A DNA stretch of 64,000 nt from Ligustrum vulgare (GCA_963555705.1 OY743182.1:54254592-54318591); one strand, 5' to 3'; counted from the stretch's first letter, positions 22,472 through 34,022 are shown. The notes: generated from the sequence alone by a model not told the origin. Translations and numbers: made by a program.

Positions 22472-24139
22472 AATACCCCAAAACTAGAATTATTGTTCGT
22501 CCTCGAACAATGGAAAATAAACTACAAAATATCAAAGAAATAAAAGGGCAATTATTTTAGTTGTGTCAACATGTTTATCATATGCCTCCATAGTCCAAAT
22601 CAATTCACGCTTTAAGCAAGAGTTATGAACAACAATGCAAAATAATTTCTAGTTATATCATGCCAGAGTTTCAAGTGTGTGTGTGAATAGCCAACGTCAA
22701 ACGCATACTCATGCAAAAGATATACTCGACATTGTGTGGCTCATTATGCATAATCAAGCTCGAATCTCATGTGGTCAATCTATGATTTCTAATGAAATTT
22801 CTTTTAACGCTCATGGATGATCACCACTTTCTACTTTTCTCTCACATCCCGATTTTTATCTATGTGGGTTCTAAAAATTTTCTTTGCTTTTTCCACACAA
22901 GGTAGTCAGAATCAGAAATATGCATGCATAACAAATCAAAAGAAAGTAGACCCCAATTCTACAACCTAAACCACCACAGCTCAGTCAACAAAGCTTATAC
23001 CATGCAATTATATATATACATATTTTTTCTTTTGATGGACGACTTTTTCTTTTAATTGTCCCTGTCTTTTACCATCTTTGTGCAGAACTTTTCATACTTG
23101 CTTTCTATATGACCCATGTAGCGGGCTTTCGGGTCGGAAACTCCCAAACCAGTTGGATTTAGGATACCAGATTCAAAGAACCCCTCAGACGTACTTGTCC
23201 GAGTCATAAAGGCTTAAATAGAAAATTTAAAGATATTATAATGTCTTATGTGTAAGTCAACTCTCCGTACTTGCTTTCTAATTGACCCATGTAGCGACCT
23301 TTAGGTCGATGACTCCCAAGCCAGTTGGCTTTAGGGCATCAGGTTTGAAAGACCCCTCGGACTTATTTACTCGAGTCAAAAAGGCATTTGAAGAGCAGAT
23401 TAAGACTTGCAGCATTTTTCTATTTTTATGCCGGAAATTGTTTATACCAGTTGACCAAACTGCAGTGAATCAAGTGCAAAATCAAGAACCGCAGACCTCC
23501 AACCCATCAATACATAAAAATTCCAACAATTCTACCCCCAAACTTGTCTTTTAGCATGATTGGTTCTAATTTAGGGATAGGATGTCTAATGATCTAAGTT
23601 CATGAATTTTCAAGTCTTTCCTAAATTCAAATTGCATAAACTTTGCCCCACATGTATCAAACAAATCCCACGCAAGTAATAATCTAACTTTGGCTACGTG
23701 CAAATGAATATGGAATCTAGGAAAACATAACTAGTTCAAAACAAGTTCATGCTTTCACGTTTGTCCAATATTCAAGCCTAAACACAAATTGATTCATACT
23801 ATATCCTAGGCAATAAATAAGTTAACACAAATTTTCAAATTTTTTTTTTTTTTAAATCCCAGTAGAAATAGAATGAAAACATAAAATGAAAAGCAATAAT
23901 ATGGAAATAATGAGATCCACCCCCAAACTTGAAATGAACATTGTTCTCAATGTTTGCCCCATAAATAAATAATAATATGCAAAACTTGAAAAAGGAAAGA
24001 GAACGAGAACTTCTCAAGTGTAGAGGAGATGTTTTATTGTTTTGGAGTCTCTATTGGATGACACTTTGAATGAAGTCGGCCCTTTCCTTGTATTGCTCAC
24101 TTGATTGGATGTGTCTTGATTGATGTTTACCTTGCAAAT
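22472..24139 (-). other. 3' internal non-coding region of gypsy, left copy
   Basis: It starts (minus-strand 3' side) with the polypurine tract complement aaataccccaaaa beside the LTR, followed by the hairpin attgttcg-tcct-cgaacaat. It contains a 173 bp tandem duplication (units starting at 23098 and 23271, each with acttgctttcta and a tagcg...ggtc block) and no coding sequence. The same region recurs at 29583-31303. Confidence 0.75.
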
Positions 24140-25348
24140 AAGAGATAAGTAACATTAGATGTCATAAAAACCAACAAGAAGTAATGGAAGTTCAGTACCA
24201 CACCCCCAAACTAAAGTTAAAGCAAAATTTTGAATTTTCAAAATTGGTTGACCACACACATTCACCCCTTGACATCGCCTAGAAAAATATAAATTTTCCC
24301 GAGCCATCTTTTGATACGTTAAAGTTCACAGATCGACAATATATTAAAAATTCAACTCATTTGAAGATCAATGGGGTCATGAAAAGCTATGGAGAAGTTG
24401 GTGACGTGAGTGAATTTTCAAGTGCAGTGGCCTTGCAATGAGGCTGCCATGGTGCAAACATGGTTTTAATGGATTTCATGCCAAGTTGTGAACTAACTCA
24501 TGCCCTACACACACATAAACATTGATACACATGTCATGAAGATAAATGCTCGGATGAAGTTATAAAATTAGCACAAAACTCTCTTTGTAGCATTTCGTCA
24601 AACACATGGTATGCATTGCAAAAATTAGAGTGTACAAAGGATTGAAGACATAAATTTTCCCAAAAATCTTCAACTAGTTAAGCACAATCACATATACCAT
24701 TCACTCTTCTAAATCCATACTCCATGTCTCAATACCTTGCATTTCATGTATCAATAGAAAACTTCACATTTAATGAAACCATGGATTAGGTGAAGAAATC
24801 ATACCTTATGCTTGATTTTCGAGTGATATAAGCAATGATATTTGATGCAAAAAAGTGTTGATGACATGCACACAATATGTAAGATTAAATATATGGTGAT
24901 TAGGAGAGAGAAAACGAGTTTATAATGTTTGAAGTTAAAAGAATGAGGAAAAGAACTTAACCTGCCGAATTTGGTCCCAGATCAGCCACGCGATCGCCTG
25001 GCTGGAGTGCCAGCGATCGCGCGGTTCAAGGTTTTAAAACCTATTGAATTTTAAATGCAAACACGCGATCACCAGAGCCTATTGGCACGCGATCGCGTAG
25101 TTCACGGCAGTAACGAAATTTTTTCCTATTTTTTTATTTTCAAAATCGTTTTTAGTCCCTTAATCACTTCATGATCTATGCAATGATTTTCGAAACATTA
25201 ACTTTATGATCCAAACTAGTGTGTGTGTGAGAGTTGGGATGACGATAAAAATTTTTCCTAATGAAAACATGCAAAATCAAAAACATACCTAAATATGCAA
25301 TAATAGACTAATATGCAAAAGTGTTCTTAACATGAAACATGCAAAATA
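24140..25348 (-). other. single-copy internal segment of gypsy with palindromic array
   Basis: Non-coding sequence present only in the complete internal region. It contains four GCGATCGC-like palindromic words at 24990, 25013, 25065 and 25089 and is otherwise AT-rich. Confidence 0.7.
24990..25096. repeat. paired palindromic word array (GCGATCGC), internal copy
   Basis: Word starts: gcgatcgc 24990, gcgatcgc 25013, gcgatcac 25065, gcgatcgc 25089. Centre spacings are 23, 52 and 24 bp, that is two pairs 75 bp apart. The words are often extended to acgcgatcgcg. The surrounding sequence is AT-rich. Confidence 0.8.
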
Positions 25349-25498
25349 CTCAAACAAATTTCCCACCATGTATATATCTAAAATTTTAATAATAAAATAA
25401 ATAATGAAAGCGTAATAAGTAAAAGGGAAGAAAGGTTGGATTACCTCCCAACAAGCGCTCCGTTTATAGTCTCGAGCCCGACTTTTTGCACATTCAAA

Positions 25499-27970
25499 TC
25501 ATGGACGCATAAATGATCCTCTTGAAGCTTTACATTGCTTGCAATTCCCTACCTTGCATATCTCCACCCGTTTTCTCACTTTCTTGAATTCCAAAGCCTC
25601 AATTTTTACTGTTTGTTGAGGGATGTTCGGCTTTTCTTCCTTTTTGTCTCTTCTTTCATCTTTTACCTTCACAAACTCATATTTTGTGATTGGAAACTCC
25701 TCCAACTTAATCCCTTGCTACATTTTCACTTCTGGTTTCTGGATCACTCCTTCCACCTTGAAGCAACTTTCTTTTAGAACTTCAAGATCTTGCCTTGGCT
25801 TGATGCTGAAAGTGACTTGTTCCTTCTCAACCCTAAAGATGATTTCTCCCTTTTCAATGTCAATTAACGCTCTTCCAGTAGCTAGGAACGACCTTCCAAG
25901 AATGAGAGGCATTTGAGTGTCCTCTTCCATGTCCAGGATCACAAAGTCGACTGGCAAGAAGAATTTTTCAACCTTAATTATCACATTCTCCACTATCCCA
26001 TATGGGTACTGAATGGATCTGTTGGCAAGCTTAAGTGTGATATTGGTTGGTTTAGGCTCTCCCAAACTAAGTTTCCTGTGCACAGATAAATGCATTAAAT
26101 TAACACTAGCCCCTAAGTCACATAGAAAATTATCAAAGCTAAAATTACCAATAGTGCAAGGGATAGAGGAACTCCCTGGACCAGTCAATTGTTTTGGTAA
26201 TTTCTTCTGTAATATAGTACTGCATTCCTCACTGAGAGCTACTATTTTATAATCCACCAGCTTTCTTTTATTTGATAACATTTCTTTCATGAATTTCATG
26301 TAGAGTGGCATTTGAGCCAAGGCTTCAGCAAAATGAATATTTATGTGCAGTTTCTTGAATATTTCCAAAAAATTTCCAAATTGCTGCTCCAACTAATGCT
26401 TTTTCAATCTTTGTGGATAAGGAACTGGAGGCACATAAGCTTTGACTGGTGGCCTAACTCGAACTTCTTCTTCAACTTTTTCTTGAACTTCAAGAGTCGA
26501 CCCTTGTTCTTTTTCACTTTTCTGCTCTCCCACGACATTTTTCTTTAGGCTCTTCTGCTTTTCATATTTTTCTACAGTCACTTCAGATAGCTGAACCTCG
26601 CTCCTTGTTTTTATTGCATTAACATGCTCACGAGGGTTTGTTTCAGTATTGCTCGGTAACTGTCCAGGCTATCTTGTTGAACTGCTAGCTGCCAGCTCTC
26701 TGACCTGTTTCTTCAAAAAAAAAAAAAAATTCCAACAGCTTGATTAATTAATTCTCCATTCTGACTCTTTACCAGCTAGATTAACACTTCTATGTTCTCA
26801 GATATATTTTTCTGAGATTGTTGCTGTTGCTGAAATCCAGGTGGGCGCTGAACAGTCTAATTGTTAGACCAGGAAAAACTTGGGTGATTCTTCCATTCTG
26901 GGTTGTTTGTTTGTGAATATGGACCACCCTGCTATCTGTTCCCAATGAAGTTGACCTATTTTGGACTTGATTGAATTTTTTGAAGTGGGCAGAAATTTAT
27001 AGCGTTATTTTCAAAACAAAAAAGTTGTTTGAACCGAATTCACTGGCTGCACACTCATACTCTCTATTTTCTTTGTCAACGCATCCAGCTTAGCGCTTAA
27101 TGCTGTAATTTCACTAACTGCCACAACTCCTCCAGATTTTGGTGTAGATCTATCTGAGTACCACTGGTAACTGTTCCCATCCATCTTCTAAAAAATCTCA
27201 GATGCTTCTTCATATGTCATATCCATTACTGATCCTCCAGCTGCTGAGTCGGCGTGCTTCTTGTTTTCATTTGTCAGCCCATTGTAGAATGTTTGAATTA
27301 GGATCCAATTAGCTATTCCATGAGTAGGACATTGTCGAACCAGCTCGTTGAATCTCTCCCAAGCCTAAAAAATTGACTCCCCTGGCTGTTGATTGAATGA
27401 AAGAATTTCATGCTTAAGCTTTGACATTCGACCAGGTGGAAAGAACTTATCAACAAATTTTTGACTCATTACTTCCCAAGTCATAATTGTGTGGAGGGGT
27501 AGCGTGTAGAACCATGCCTTTGCCTTGTATGCTAACGAGAATGAAAACAGTTTCAGCTTCACGACATCACCTGGAACTCAATTCTTGCGTTTCATGTCAC
27601 ATAGTTCTTGGAAAGTCCATACGTGGGCATGTGGATCTTCAGACGGCAGCCCGTGGAATACGGCAGAATTTTGGATCAAAGAGATCAAAGAAGTCTTGAT
27701 CTCAAAGTTATTAATAGGGATAGCAGAGGGCACTATGCAAGTTCCAATGTTTTCTACTGGAGGAATTATATAATCTCTCAACGCCCGCCTCCCATGATTC
27801 GGTTGATTCTGCTGTTGAACAAGATTTTCTGCTGGAAGATTATCTTGATTTGCTTGATTAATCTGAATTATGTTATCTGCCGTTGCTAGATCTGTGTGTT
27901 GAGCTGCTTCCAACTGTTGTTTTCGCCTTTGTCGAAATGTGCGTTCAATTTCTGTATCAAAATGAAGCAA
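25499..27970 (-). pseudogene. gypsy gag-protease remnant, right copy
   Basis: The most complete coding remnant of the family. In order on the minus strand: a Gag N-terminal region of 130 codons (27970-27578; FHGLPSEDPHAHVWTFQEL), a capsid part (27562-27365; WEVMSQKFVDKFFPPGRMSK), degenerate Gag C-terminal sequence to about 26750, a linker (26581-26393), and a protease ORF of 224 codons (26392-25718) with DLGASVNLMHLSVHRKL and ILGRSFLATGRALID. A lysine-rich tail of 68 codons follows (25705-25499). After it the sequence passes directly into the post-pol 3' region (RARDYKRSACWE), so RT, RNase H and integrase have been deleted. It is non-autonomous. Confidence 0.88.
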
Positions 27971-28102
27971 TTAAAAAGATTTAGTTCTTCTTAACATGAA
28001 TTAAATAAAACCGAAATTAAAACTAAAAAAAATTTTAAAAAAGCAAAATAACGTTCAAAGTAAAATAAGAACTAATGGGTATCGATATTAATTAATAGTC
28101 CC

Positions 28103-28116
28103 CGAAAACGGCGCCA
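28103..28116 (-). other. primer-binding site, tRNA-Asp type (right gypsy LTR)
   Basis: The minus strand reads TGGCGCCGTTTTCG, with two changes from the left copy, close to the LTR end at 28123. Confidence 0.8.
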
Positions 28117-28122
28117 AAAATT

Positions 28123-29582
28123 TGTTCACTGATATCTCGCGATGTGAGATACTCCCGCAAGTGTACGGGTCGTGAGATGTAATATAGTGGATCTAAAAGT
28201 CCGGATTATCGTCCCACAGAGACTGCTATTAATTACCGAAATATTTTAGATCTAAATTTTATTTGAACAGAAAGAAGAGAATTTGTGATTGTAAACATGA
28301 AACTAAAAAATTAAACTAAAAAATTAAATTGAAACGAAATTTGTTTTGTCTTTAAAACTGATTATAAAGTAGTTGGAATCCCGATTTCTCCTAACTAATT
28401 ATATTAACTCCAATTCCAGTTTTTTTTTCTAAATATGTGTTCGATCGAATTCACTAATTCAAATTGAGATTCCTCTCTCGAGTTTAAATCAATCCTACCT
28501 AAATAAGTCAACATTGTATCTCTACAGCGGGTCCGAATATTCCTTATCTAGATGCATTACACACAAGAATTCACACACGACCGCAATAATCATAAGAGTA
28601 TATATCTATCTCTCGTTCAATTACTAGATTTATTACCTAGATCTATGTTATTAACTCACCTCTCCGATTATGGAAATAACACATAAAATCATGAAAGAGT
28701 GATCAGTTCATTCACGCATTAAACACAATAATAAATCAACACATGCATTGAAGCGTTAAAACAAGGAATATGAAATTAAAATAATTAACTAGGCTACATC
28801 GCCATCCCAACGTTAAAATTAGTTACACATCATGATTAAATAACAAAAAAAAAATATAATGACGTCCATTGGAAATAACAAAGAAGAAGGGAATGATTGC
28901 ACCAATTATCAATTCTTCAAGTATCTCCAAGTCTCGCTCCTTCGCAATGCTCCGTTCTCTCAAGAATTTGACGTGAAAATCTCAATTATAGCTTGTTCTA
29001 TGGAGAGGCAAAGGTCCAGATCTCATGCCTCTTGTGTTGTATATATAGGTTTTGGAGAAAACCTAGGTCAAAAAGCCCAAAGCCTGTTAAGAATCGCGAG
29101 AAAAAAATCAGATCTGCGGCCCAGTCGGATAACCGCGCGATCGCACAGGTTAAACCATAACGATCGCGTTGTAGACACTAAAACTCTCGGGTTATAAATT
29201 CAAGGCATTGCGCAATCGCGTGGTATGTATCCAGCCATCGCGACTTCCATATTTTCTCGACTGTGTAAGTTAGTCCCCAAACTTTATATTCTTCTTGATT
29301 TGTCCGTTTAAGCTCTCGATTCCTTCACTTGGGTCCTCCAACCTCTGATTTGTTCACTTTGACACCATGAACCTTCCCGGTTGTTATCACATATCTCTCA
29401 CTTGCTCAATTTAGCTCCAATTAACATCCAATTTTGTCATTTTTTCCATTAATTGCTTCATTCTTCGCCTTTTGGGATATTTTCTACAGAGTAAACAATT
29501 AAACATAAATTAAATAGCATATATTCTAAAATGAAGCTATATCATTCTAATTTAGAAATAAGTGTATAAAATACACTTATCA
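28123..29582 (-). repeat. gypsy LTR, right copy, full length
   Basis: 1,460 bp, TG...CA. On the minus strand it starts TGATAAGTG (a 10 bp terminal hairpin, 29558-29580) and ends AGTGAACA beside the primer-binding site. A palindromic word array lies at 29137-29241. A TATA-like stretch (tatatata, around 29040) lies on the 3' side of the array. Confidence 0.87.
29137..29241. repeat. paired palindromic word array (GCGATCGC), LTR copy
   Basis: Word starts: gcgatcgc 29137, acgatcgc 29160, gcaatcgc 29212, gccatcgc 29234. Centre spacings are 23, 52 and 22 bp, almost the same layout as at 24990-25096, although the sequence between the words is not clearly alike. Confidence 0.78.
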
Positions 29583-30116
29583 AATACCCCCAAATAGAAT
29601 TATTGTTCGTCCTCGAACAATGGAAAATAAACTACAAAATATCAAAGAAATAAAAGGACAATTATTTTAGTTGTGTCAACATGTTTACCATATGCCTCCA
29701 TAGTCCAAATCAATTCACGCTTTAAGCAAGAGTTATGAACAACAATGCAAAATAATTTCTAGTTATATCATGCCAGAGTTTCAAGTGTGTGTGTGAATAG
29801 CCAACGTCAAACGCATACTCGTGCAAAAGATATACTCGACACTGTGTGGCTCATTATGCATAATCAAGTCCGAATCCCATGTGGTCAATCTATGATTTCT
29901 AATTAAATTCCTTTCAACGCTCATGGATGATCACAACTTTCTACTTTTCTCTCTCATCCCGATTCTTTATCTATGTGGGTTCTAAAAATTTTCTTTACTT
30001 TTTCCAGATAAGGTAGTCAGAATCAGAAATATGCATGCATAACAAATCAAAAGAAAGCAGACCACAATTCTACAACCTAAACCACCACAGCTCAGTCAAC
30101 AAAGCTTATACCATGC

Positions 30117-30196
<80 letters not shown>

Positions 30197-31303
30197 CTTT
30201 TGATGGACGACTTTTTCTTTTAATTGTCCATGTCTTTTACCATCTTTGTGCATAACTTTTCATACTTGCTTTCTATATGATCCCTGTAGCGGGCTTTCGG
30301 GTCAGCAACTCCCAAACCAGATGGCTTTAGGGTACCAGGTTCAAAGAACCCCTCATACGTACTTTCCCGAGTCATAAAGGCTTAAACAGAAAAGTTAAAG
30401 ATGTTATAATGTCTTATGTGTAAGTCCACTCTCCGTACTTGCTTTCTAATTGACCCATATAGCGAGCTTTAGGTCGATGACTCCCAAGCCAGTTGGCTTT
30501 AGGGCATCAGGTTTGAAAGACCCCTCAGACTTACTTACTCGAGTCAAAAAGGCATTTGAAGAGTAGAATAAGACCTTCAGCATTTTTCTATTTTTATGGC
30601 GGAAATGGTTATATCAGTTGACCAAACTGCAGTGAATCAAGTGCAAAACCAAGAACCACAGACCTCCAACCCATCAATACATACAAATTTCAACCATTCT
30701 ACCTCCAAACTTGCCTTTTAGCATGATTAGTTCTAATTTAGGGATGAGATGTCTAATGATCTAAGTTCAGGGATTTTCAAGTCTTTCCTAAGTTCAAATT
30801 ACATAAATTTTGCCCCACATGTATCAAACAAATCCCACGCAAGTAATAATCTAACTTTGGCTACGTGTGCAATGAATATGAAATCTAGGAAAACATAACT
30901 AGTTCAAAACAAGTTCATTGTTTCACGTTTGTCCAATATTCAAGCCTAAGCACAAATTGATTCATACTATATCCTAGGCAATAAACAAGTTAACAGACAT
31001 TTTCAATTTTTTTTTTTAAATCCCAATAGAAATAGAATGAAAACATAAAATGAAAAGCAATAATATGAAAATAATGAGATCCACCCCGAAACTTGAAATG
31101 AACATTGTTCTCAATGTTTGCCACATAAATAAATAATAATATGCAAAACTTGACAAAAGAAAGAGAACGAGAACTTCCCAAGTGTAGAAGATATGTCTTA
31201 TTATTTTGGAGTCTCTATTGGATGACACTTTGAATGAAGTCGACCCTTTCTTTGTATCGATCACTTGATTGGATGTGTCTTGATTGGTGTTTACCTTGCA
31301 AAT
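29583..31303 (-). other. 3' internal non-coding region of gypsy, right copy
   Basis: Homologous to 22472-24139. It contains the polypurine tract complement (aatacccccaaat), the hairpin at 29602-29621, the 173 bp tandem duplication and an expanded AT microsatellite. It ends where the hAT transposase resumes at 31304. Confidence 0.78.
30119..30195. repeat. (AT)n microsatellite, about 38 units
   Basis: An uninterrupted AT dinucleotide run. At the matching place in the left copy (about 23008-23024) there are only a few units. Confidence 0.95.
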
Positions 31304-32158
31304 TACTTCCTAAGAAATTTATCACCGACGTAGGGCATAGGTGGAACTCTATATATTTATTTCTTAAATAATGTGAAGGTTATGAATACATAATAACCGA
31401 ATATTATAACAGTAGAACACTTAGGAATGACGATGATCCTTTATTAATAGAATCGGATTGGGAAGCTACTTTCAAAGTCAAAAGATTTTTGACAAGTTTT
31501 TTCGATTCAACCAACATATTATCTGGGTATATTACCCAACTAGTTCAAGAGTTCTTGAACGTCTCTATGTTATTGCAAGAACTTTTCATAGATATAGACA
31601 TGACACATTTTTCAAGATATGATAATTGTCATGGAAATTAAATTTAGAAAATATTGAGAAGATTTATCTATGTTATTTCCTTTAGCATGCGTAATGGACC
31701 CGCATTACACTAATCTTGAAGTCGATGAAGCAGAATTATTAGATTTAATTGATGAAATGAGTCGAACACAAGGAACTTCTTTTTACACCGTGTCTTCTAG
31801 TTGTAACGAATCAGGTTCAATACCTGAAGAATTACAAATTTATTTTCAACAGGATTTCCTTAGAAATGTGGAGCGTGCTAATTCTTTAGAGTTTGATTTA
31901 CTAGAATATTGTCAAACAAACGAACAGAGATATCCAATTGTTTCGGCTATAGCAAAAGATCTACTAACATTTTCGGCTAGCACGGTAGCTTCGGAGTCTG
32001 CTTTTAGTGCAGGTAAAAGAGTTTTGTCAGAAGTCAGGAGCCGACTCAAAAAAGATATTTTGGAAGCGTTAATGTGTGTCAAAGATTGGCAAGACGCTCA
32101 TTTTCGCATACAAAATAAGTATACCGAAATTGCATACAGTCAGGTAAATGATATGTAA
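31304..32158 (+). pseudogene. hAT transposase, C-terminal part with dimerisation domain
   Basis: Directly after the gypsy sequence the transposase resumes (PKKFITDVGHRWNSIYLFL), and after a stop and a frameshift near 31630 it runs 162 codons (31670-32158). It includes LACVMDP, then YCQTNEQRYPIVSAIAKDLL, STVASESAFSAGKRVL and LKKDILEALMCVKDWQDA, the hallmark hAT C-terminal dimerisation motif. This open stretch ends at its own stop at 32156-32158. The piece linking it to the N-terminal part is missing. Confidence 0.9.
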
Positions 32159-32569
32159 TGTAAACTTTTAATTCCTTCCTTTAAAATACATTTTTCATTT
32201 CAAAACAAAAATTGTACAAGTAACAAGTTGTTCGTGTACAATTTTAACTCCGTCTACTACAACATTCAAATATTCAATCAAGTTAGTAACCGATCCCAAG
32301 CCCGGATAAAAAGGAGGGTTTTAATTTTAAAACTTGTAAATTTTAATTTATTTACTCAATTTTATTTTGTCTTTCCAAATATTAATTCTTGACATGTTTA
32401 CTAACATTCATCATTTATAGTCTTATTATACAGTATACTTAATAAATATTAATTATTTGTTACAAATTTACACAACTAATTAAAATTTTATATACAATAT
32501 ATAATTAATATTCAACTTATTTAATTATTTTTTGTTAACTTTAAAAATAATAATAATAATATATGAACG
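32159..32569 (+). other. AT-rich 3' untranslated part of the hAT element
   Basis: Non-coding, AT-rich sequence between the transposase stop and the GC-rich right subterminal array. Nothing else is seen. Confidence 0.6.
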
Positions 32570-32699
32570 AGCCATGAGCCGAAGCTTGGCTCGGCCTACG
32601 AGCCACGAGCTCATGGGCAGAGCCGAGCACCTGCTCGGCTTGTCCAAATGACAAGCCAAGCATGGCGAACCGGGGGCCTAGCCAGCTCGGCTCGGCCAA
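32570..32699. promoter_or_regulatory. right subterminal GGCTCG/CGAGCC array of the hAT element
   Basis: cgagccatgagccg, ttggctcggcc, cgagccacgag, gagccgagc, tgctcggctt and gctcggctcggcc occur within 130 bp, mirroring the left end. They are probably transposase-binding sites, by analogy only. Confidence 0.65.
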
Positions 32700-32719
32700 T
32701 TGCCATCCCTAGTTCAACC

Positions 32720-33054
32720 TTTCATAATCGAGACACAACTTTTTGCCTCATTAAAGCTCAATAGCATTAGTCCACGTTTGAGATCCATTATTTTAAATAA
32801 TGTTGTTTGTAATAGTAGATTTTTGGAAAATATTTAGTCAAAAAATAGGAAATATTTTTGGTTTATTTGTACATTATTTTATTGATAGAATGTGTGCTTA
32901 AAAATGATTTATTGAAGAAAAAAAATGCTGTTTTGAATAATTGGTACCAAACTGGGGCTAATCTTTGTCTAATCTTACTGAATCAAGCTTGATCTTACTC
33001 CAAGACTTTAATTGGTAGTCTCTTCTATTAGAAAACAATGATACTTGATTCATT
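32720..33054. other. AT-rich spacer between hAT and copia elements
   Basis: No gene or repeat is recognised. Confidence 0.55.
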
Positions 33055-33059
33055 CCATC

Positions 33060-33513
33060 TGTGATAAAAGTAACCTTGCAATAACACAAAGTAATCAAGA
33101 TTAATCACATTAAACAATCAATTGACAAATGAATTGGAATGATATAAATGTAATTTATATGATGTGCTACAATAACTTCCCTGTAATTGCATGAACCGAA
33201 GCTGTGTAGGATGAATCGAGGGCTCAGAAATATGCCCAACAACCACAATAGGCAACACCATACGAAGAAGGCAAGAAGACACTCCGAGGCAACCTGAAAA
33301 TCCCCAATAATTTCACCAAGAAAGTACATAACCTGAAACTGCCAGAAGCACCGAACAGAGGTACGGTTTATACCGCAAGCAGGGGCAAAACAGCAGGCCC
33401 AACTAAGGAGAGGCAGCACCGAAGAGGCAAGGAGTAATGGAACAGGGTGGTGGGCTCATGATGAGGACAGGGTCCCGGTAGTTTAGACAAAGAGAAGAAT
33501 AGACAGCCGCTAA

Positions 33514-33552
<39 letters not shown>

Positions 33553-33891
33553 CTTGAGTGTAGGTTTCTTGTCTCGTATCTTAATCGAGAGTGAGAGAGA
33601 TTAGGATAGATATAGGTAGGTTTATGTTTAATTAGGAGAATAGATTAAAGGGCCTAATTAAAATCGGGTCGCCATCGGATCCACCCACCGAGCAACAGGG
33701 CCTACGACCCAATTAAAAACCTCAAGATATGGGACGTAAAGTCTCTAACCTGTCAATCTCATAGATTGCATCAATTGTTTATTGGACAGTATAATTTTTC
33801 AATCATGGGCCAAAAGCCCTTAAGCTTAATTATTCCGACACGATATTTAATCATCGCCTCTGAGGTTTGTTTGGGACCAAATTTCTCAACA
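33060..33891 (-). repeat. 3' LTR of minus-strand copia element
   Basis: 832 bp, TG...CA. It contains a (GA)n microsatellite (about 33519-33552). Its end matches the short remnant at 37798-37868 with clear but imperfect similarity. Confidence 0.85.
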
Positions 33892-34022
33892 AACCTCCAC
33901 CTTGGTACCTAAAGAACCTGCAAAGACAAAACAACACATGTTTAGTGAATGCAGAAATAAAATCCTAAACAAAATTACAACTTTACATATCTATACCAAT
34001 ATTTAGAAGTAGCAGACAACTT

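Larger units (their letters stand above)
19245..31303 (-). mobile_element. permuted tandem array of a gypsy retrotransposon inside hAT
   Basis: Read on the minus strand the order is: 3' internal part (31303-29583), LTR (29582-28123), complete internal region (28122-22472), LTR (22471-21607), 5' internal part with gag and protease (21606-19245). Each LTR has a polypurine tract on one side and a tRNA-Asp-type primer-binding site on the other. So this is a slice of a head-to-tail (LTR-internal)n array whose outer breaks lie inside the internal region, not at LTR ends. The outer breaks correspond to internal positions 25349 and 24139; the 24140-25348 segment is present once. The two copies differ by several percent and by large deletions. 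Confidence 0.85.
17800..32711 (+). mobile_element. 14.9 kb composite hAT transposon carrying gypsy DNA
   Basis: The terminal inverted repeats are TAGTGGTGGCAA (17800-17811) and TTGCCATCCCTA (32700-32711), 10 of 12 matching after inversion, with a perfect 8 bp target duplication gttcaacc on both sides. Both ends carry dense GGCTCG/CGAGCC words, which resemble subterminal transposase-binding sites. Transposase remnants lie at 18398-19244 (BED zinc finger) and 31304-32158 (dimerisation domain). Between them about 12 kb of tandem gypsy sequence replaces the middle of the gene. The intact duplication shows that the two ends still belong together, so the insert arose within, or travelled with, this element. 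Confidence 0.92.

Noticed and set aside
21602..29587. Reading 21607-29582 as one ordinary gypsy insertion nested in another copy
   Set aside because: There is no target duplication; the flanks are exactly the primer-binding site and polypurine tract of the same family, so the LTRs belong to a tandem array.
30035..30223. ORF with a long Tyr-Ile repeat
   Set aside because: It is the translation of the AT microsatellite.
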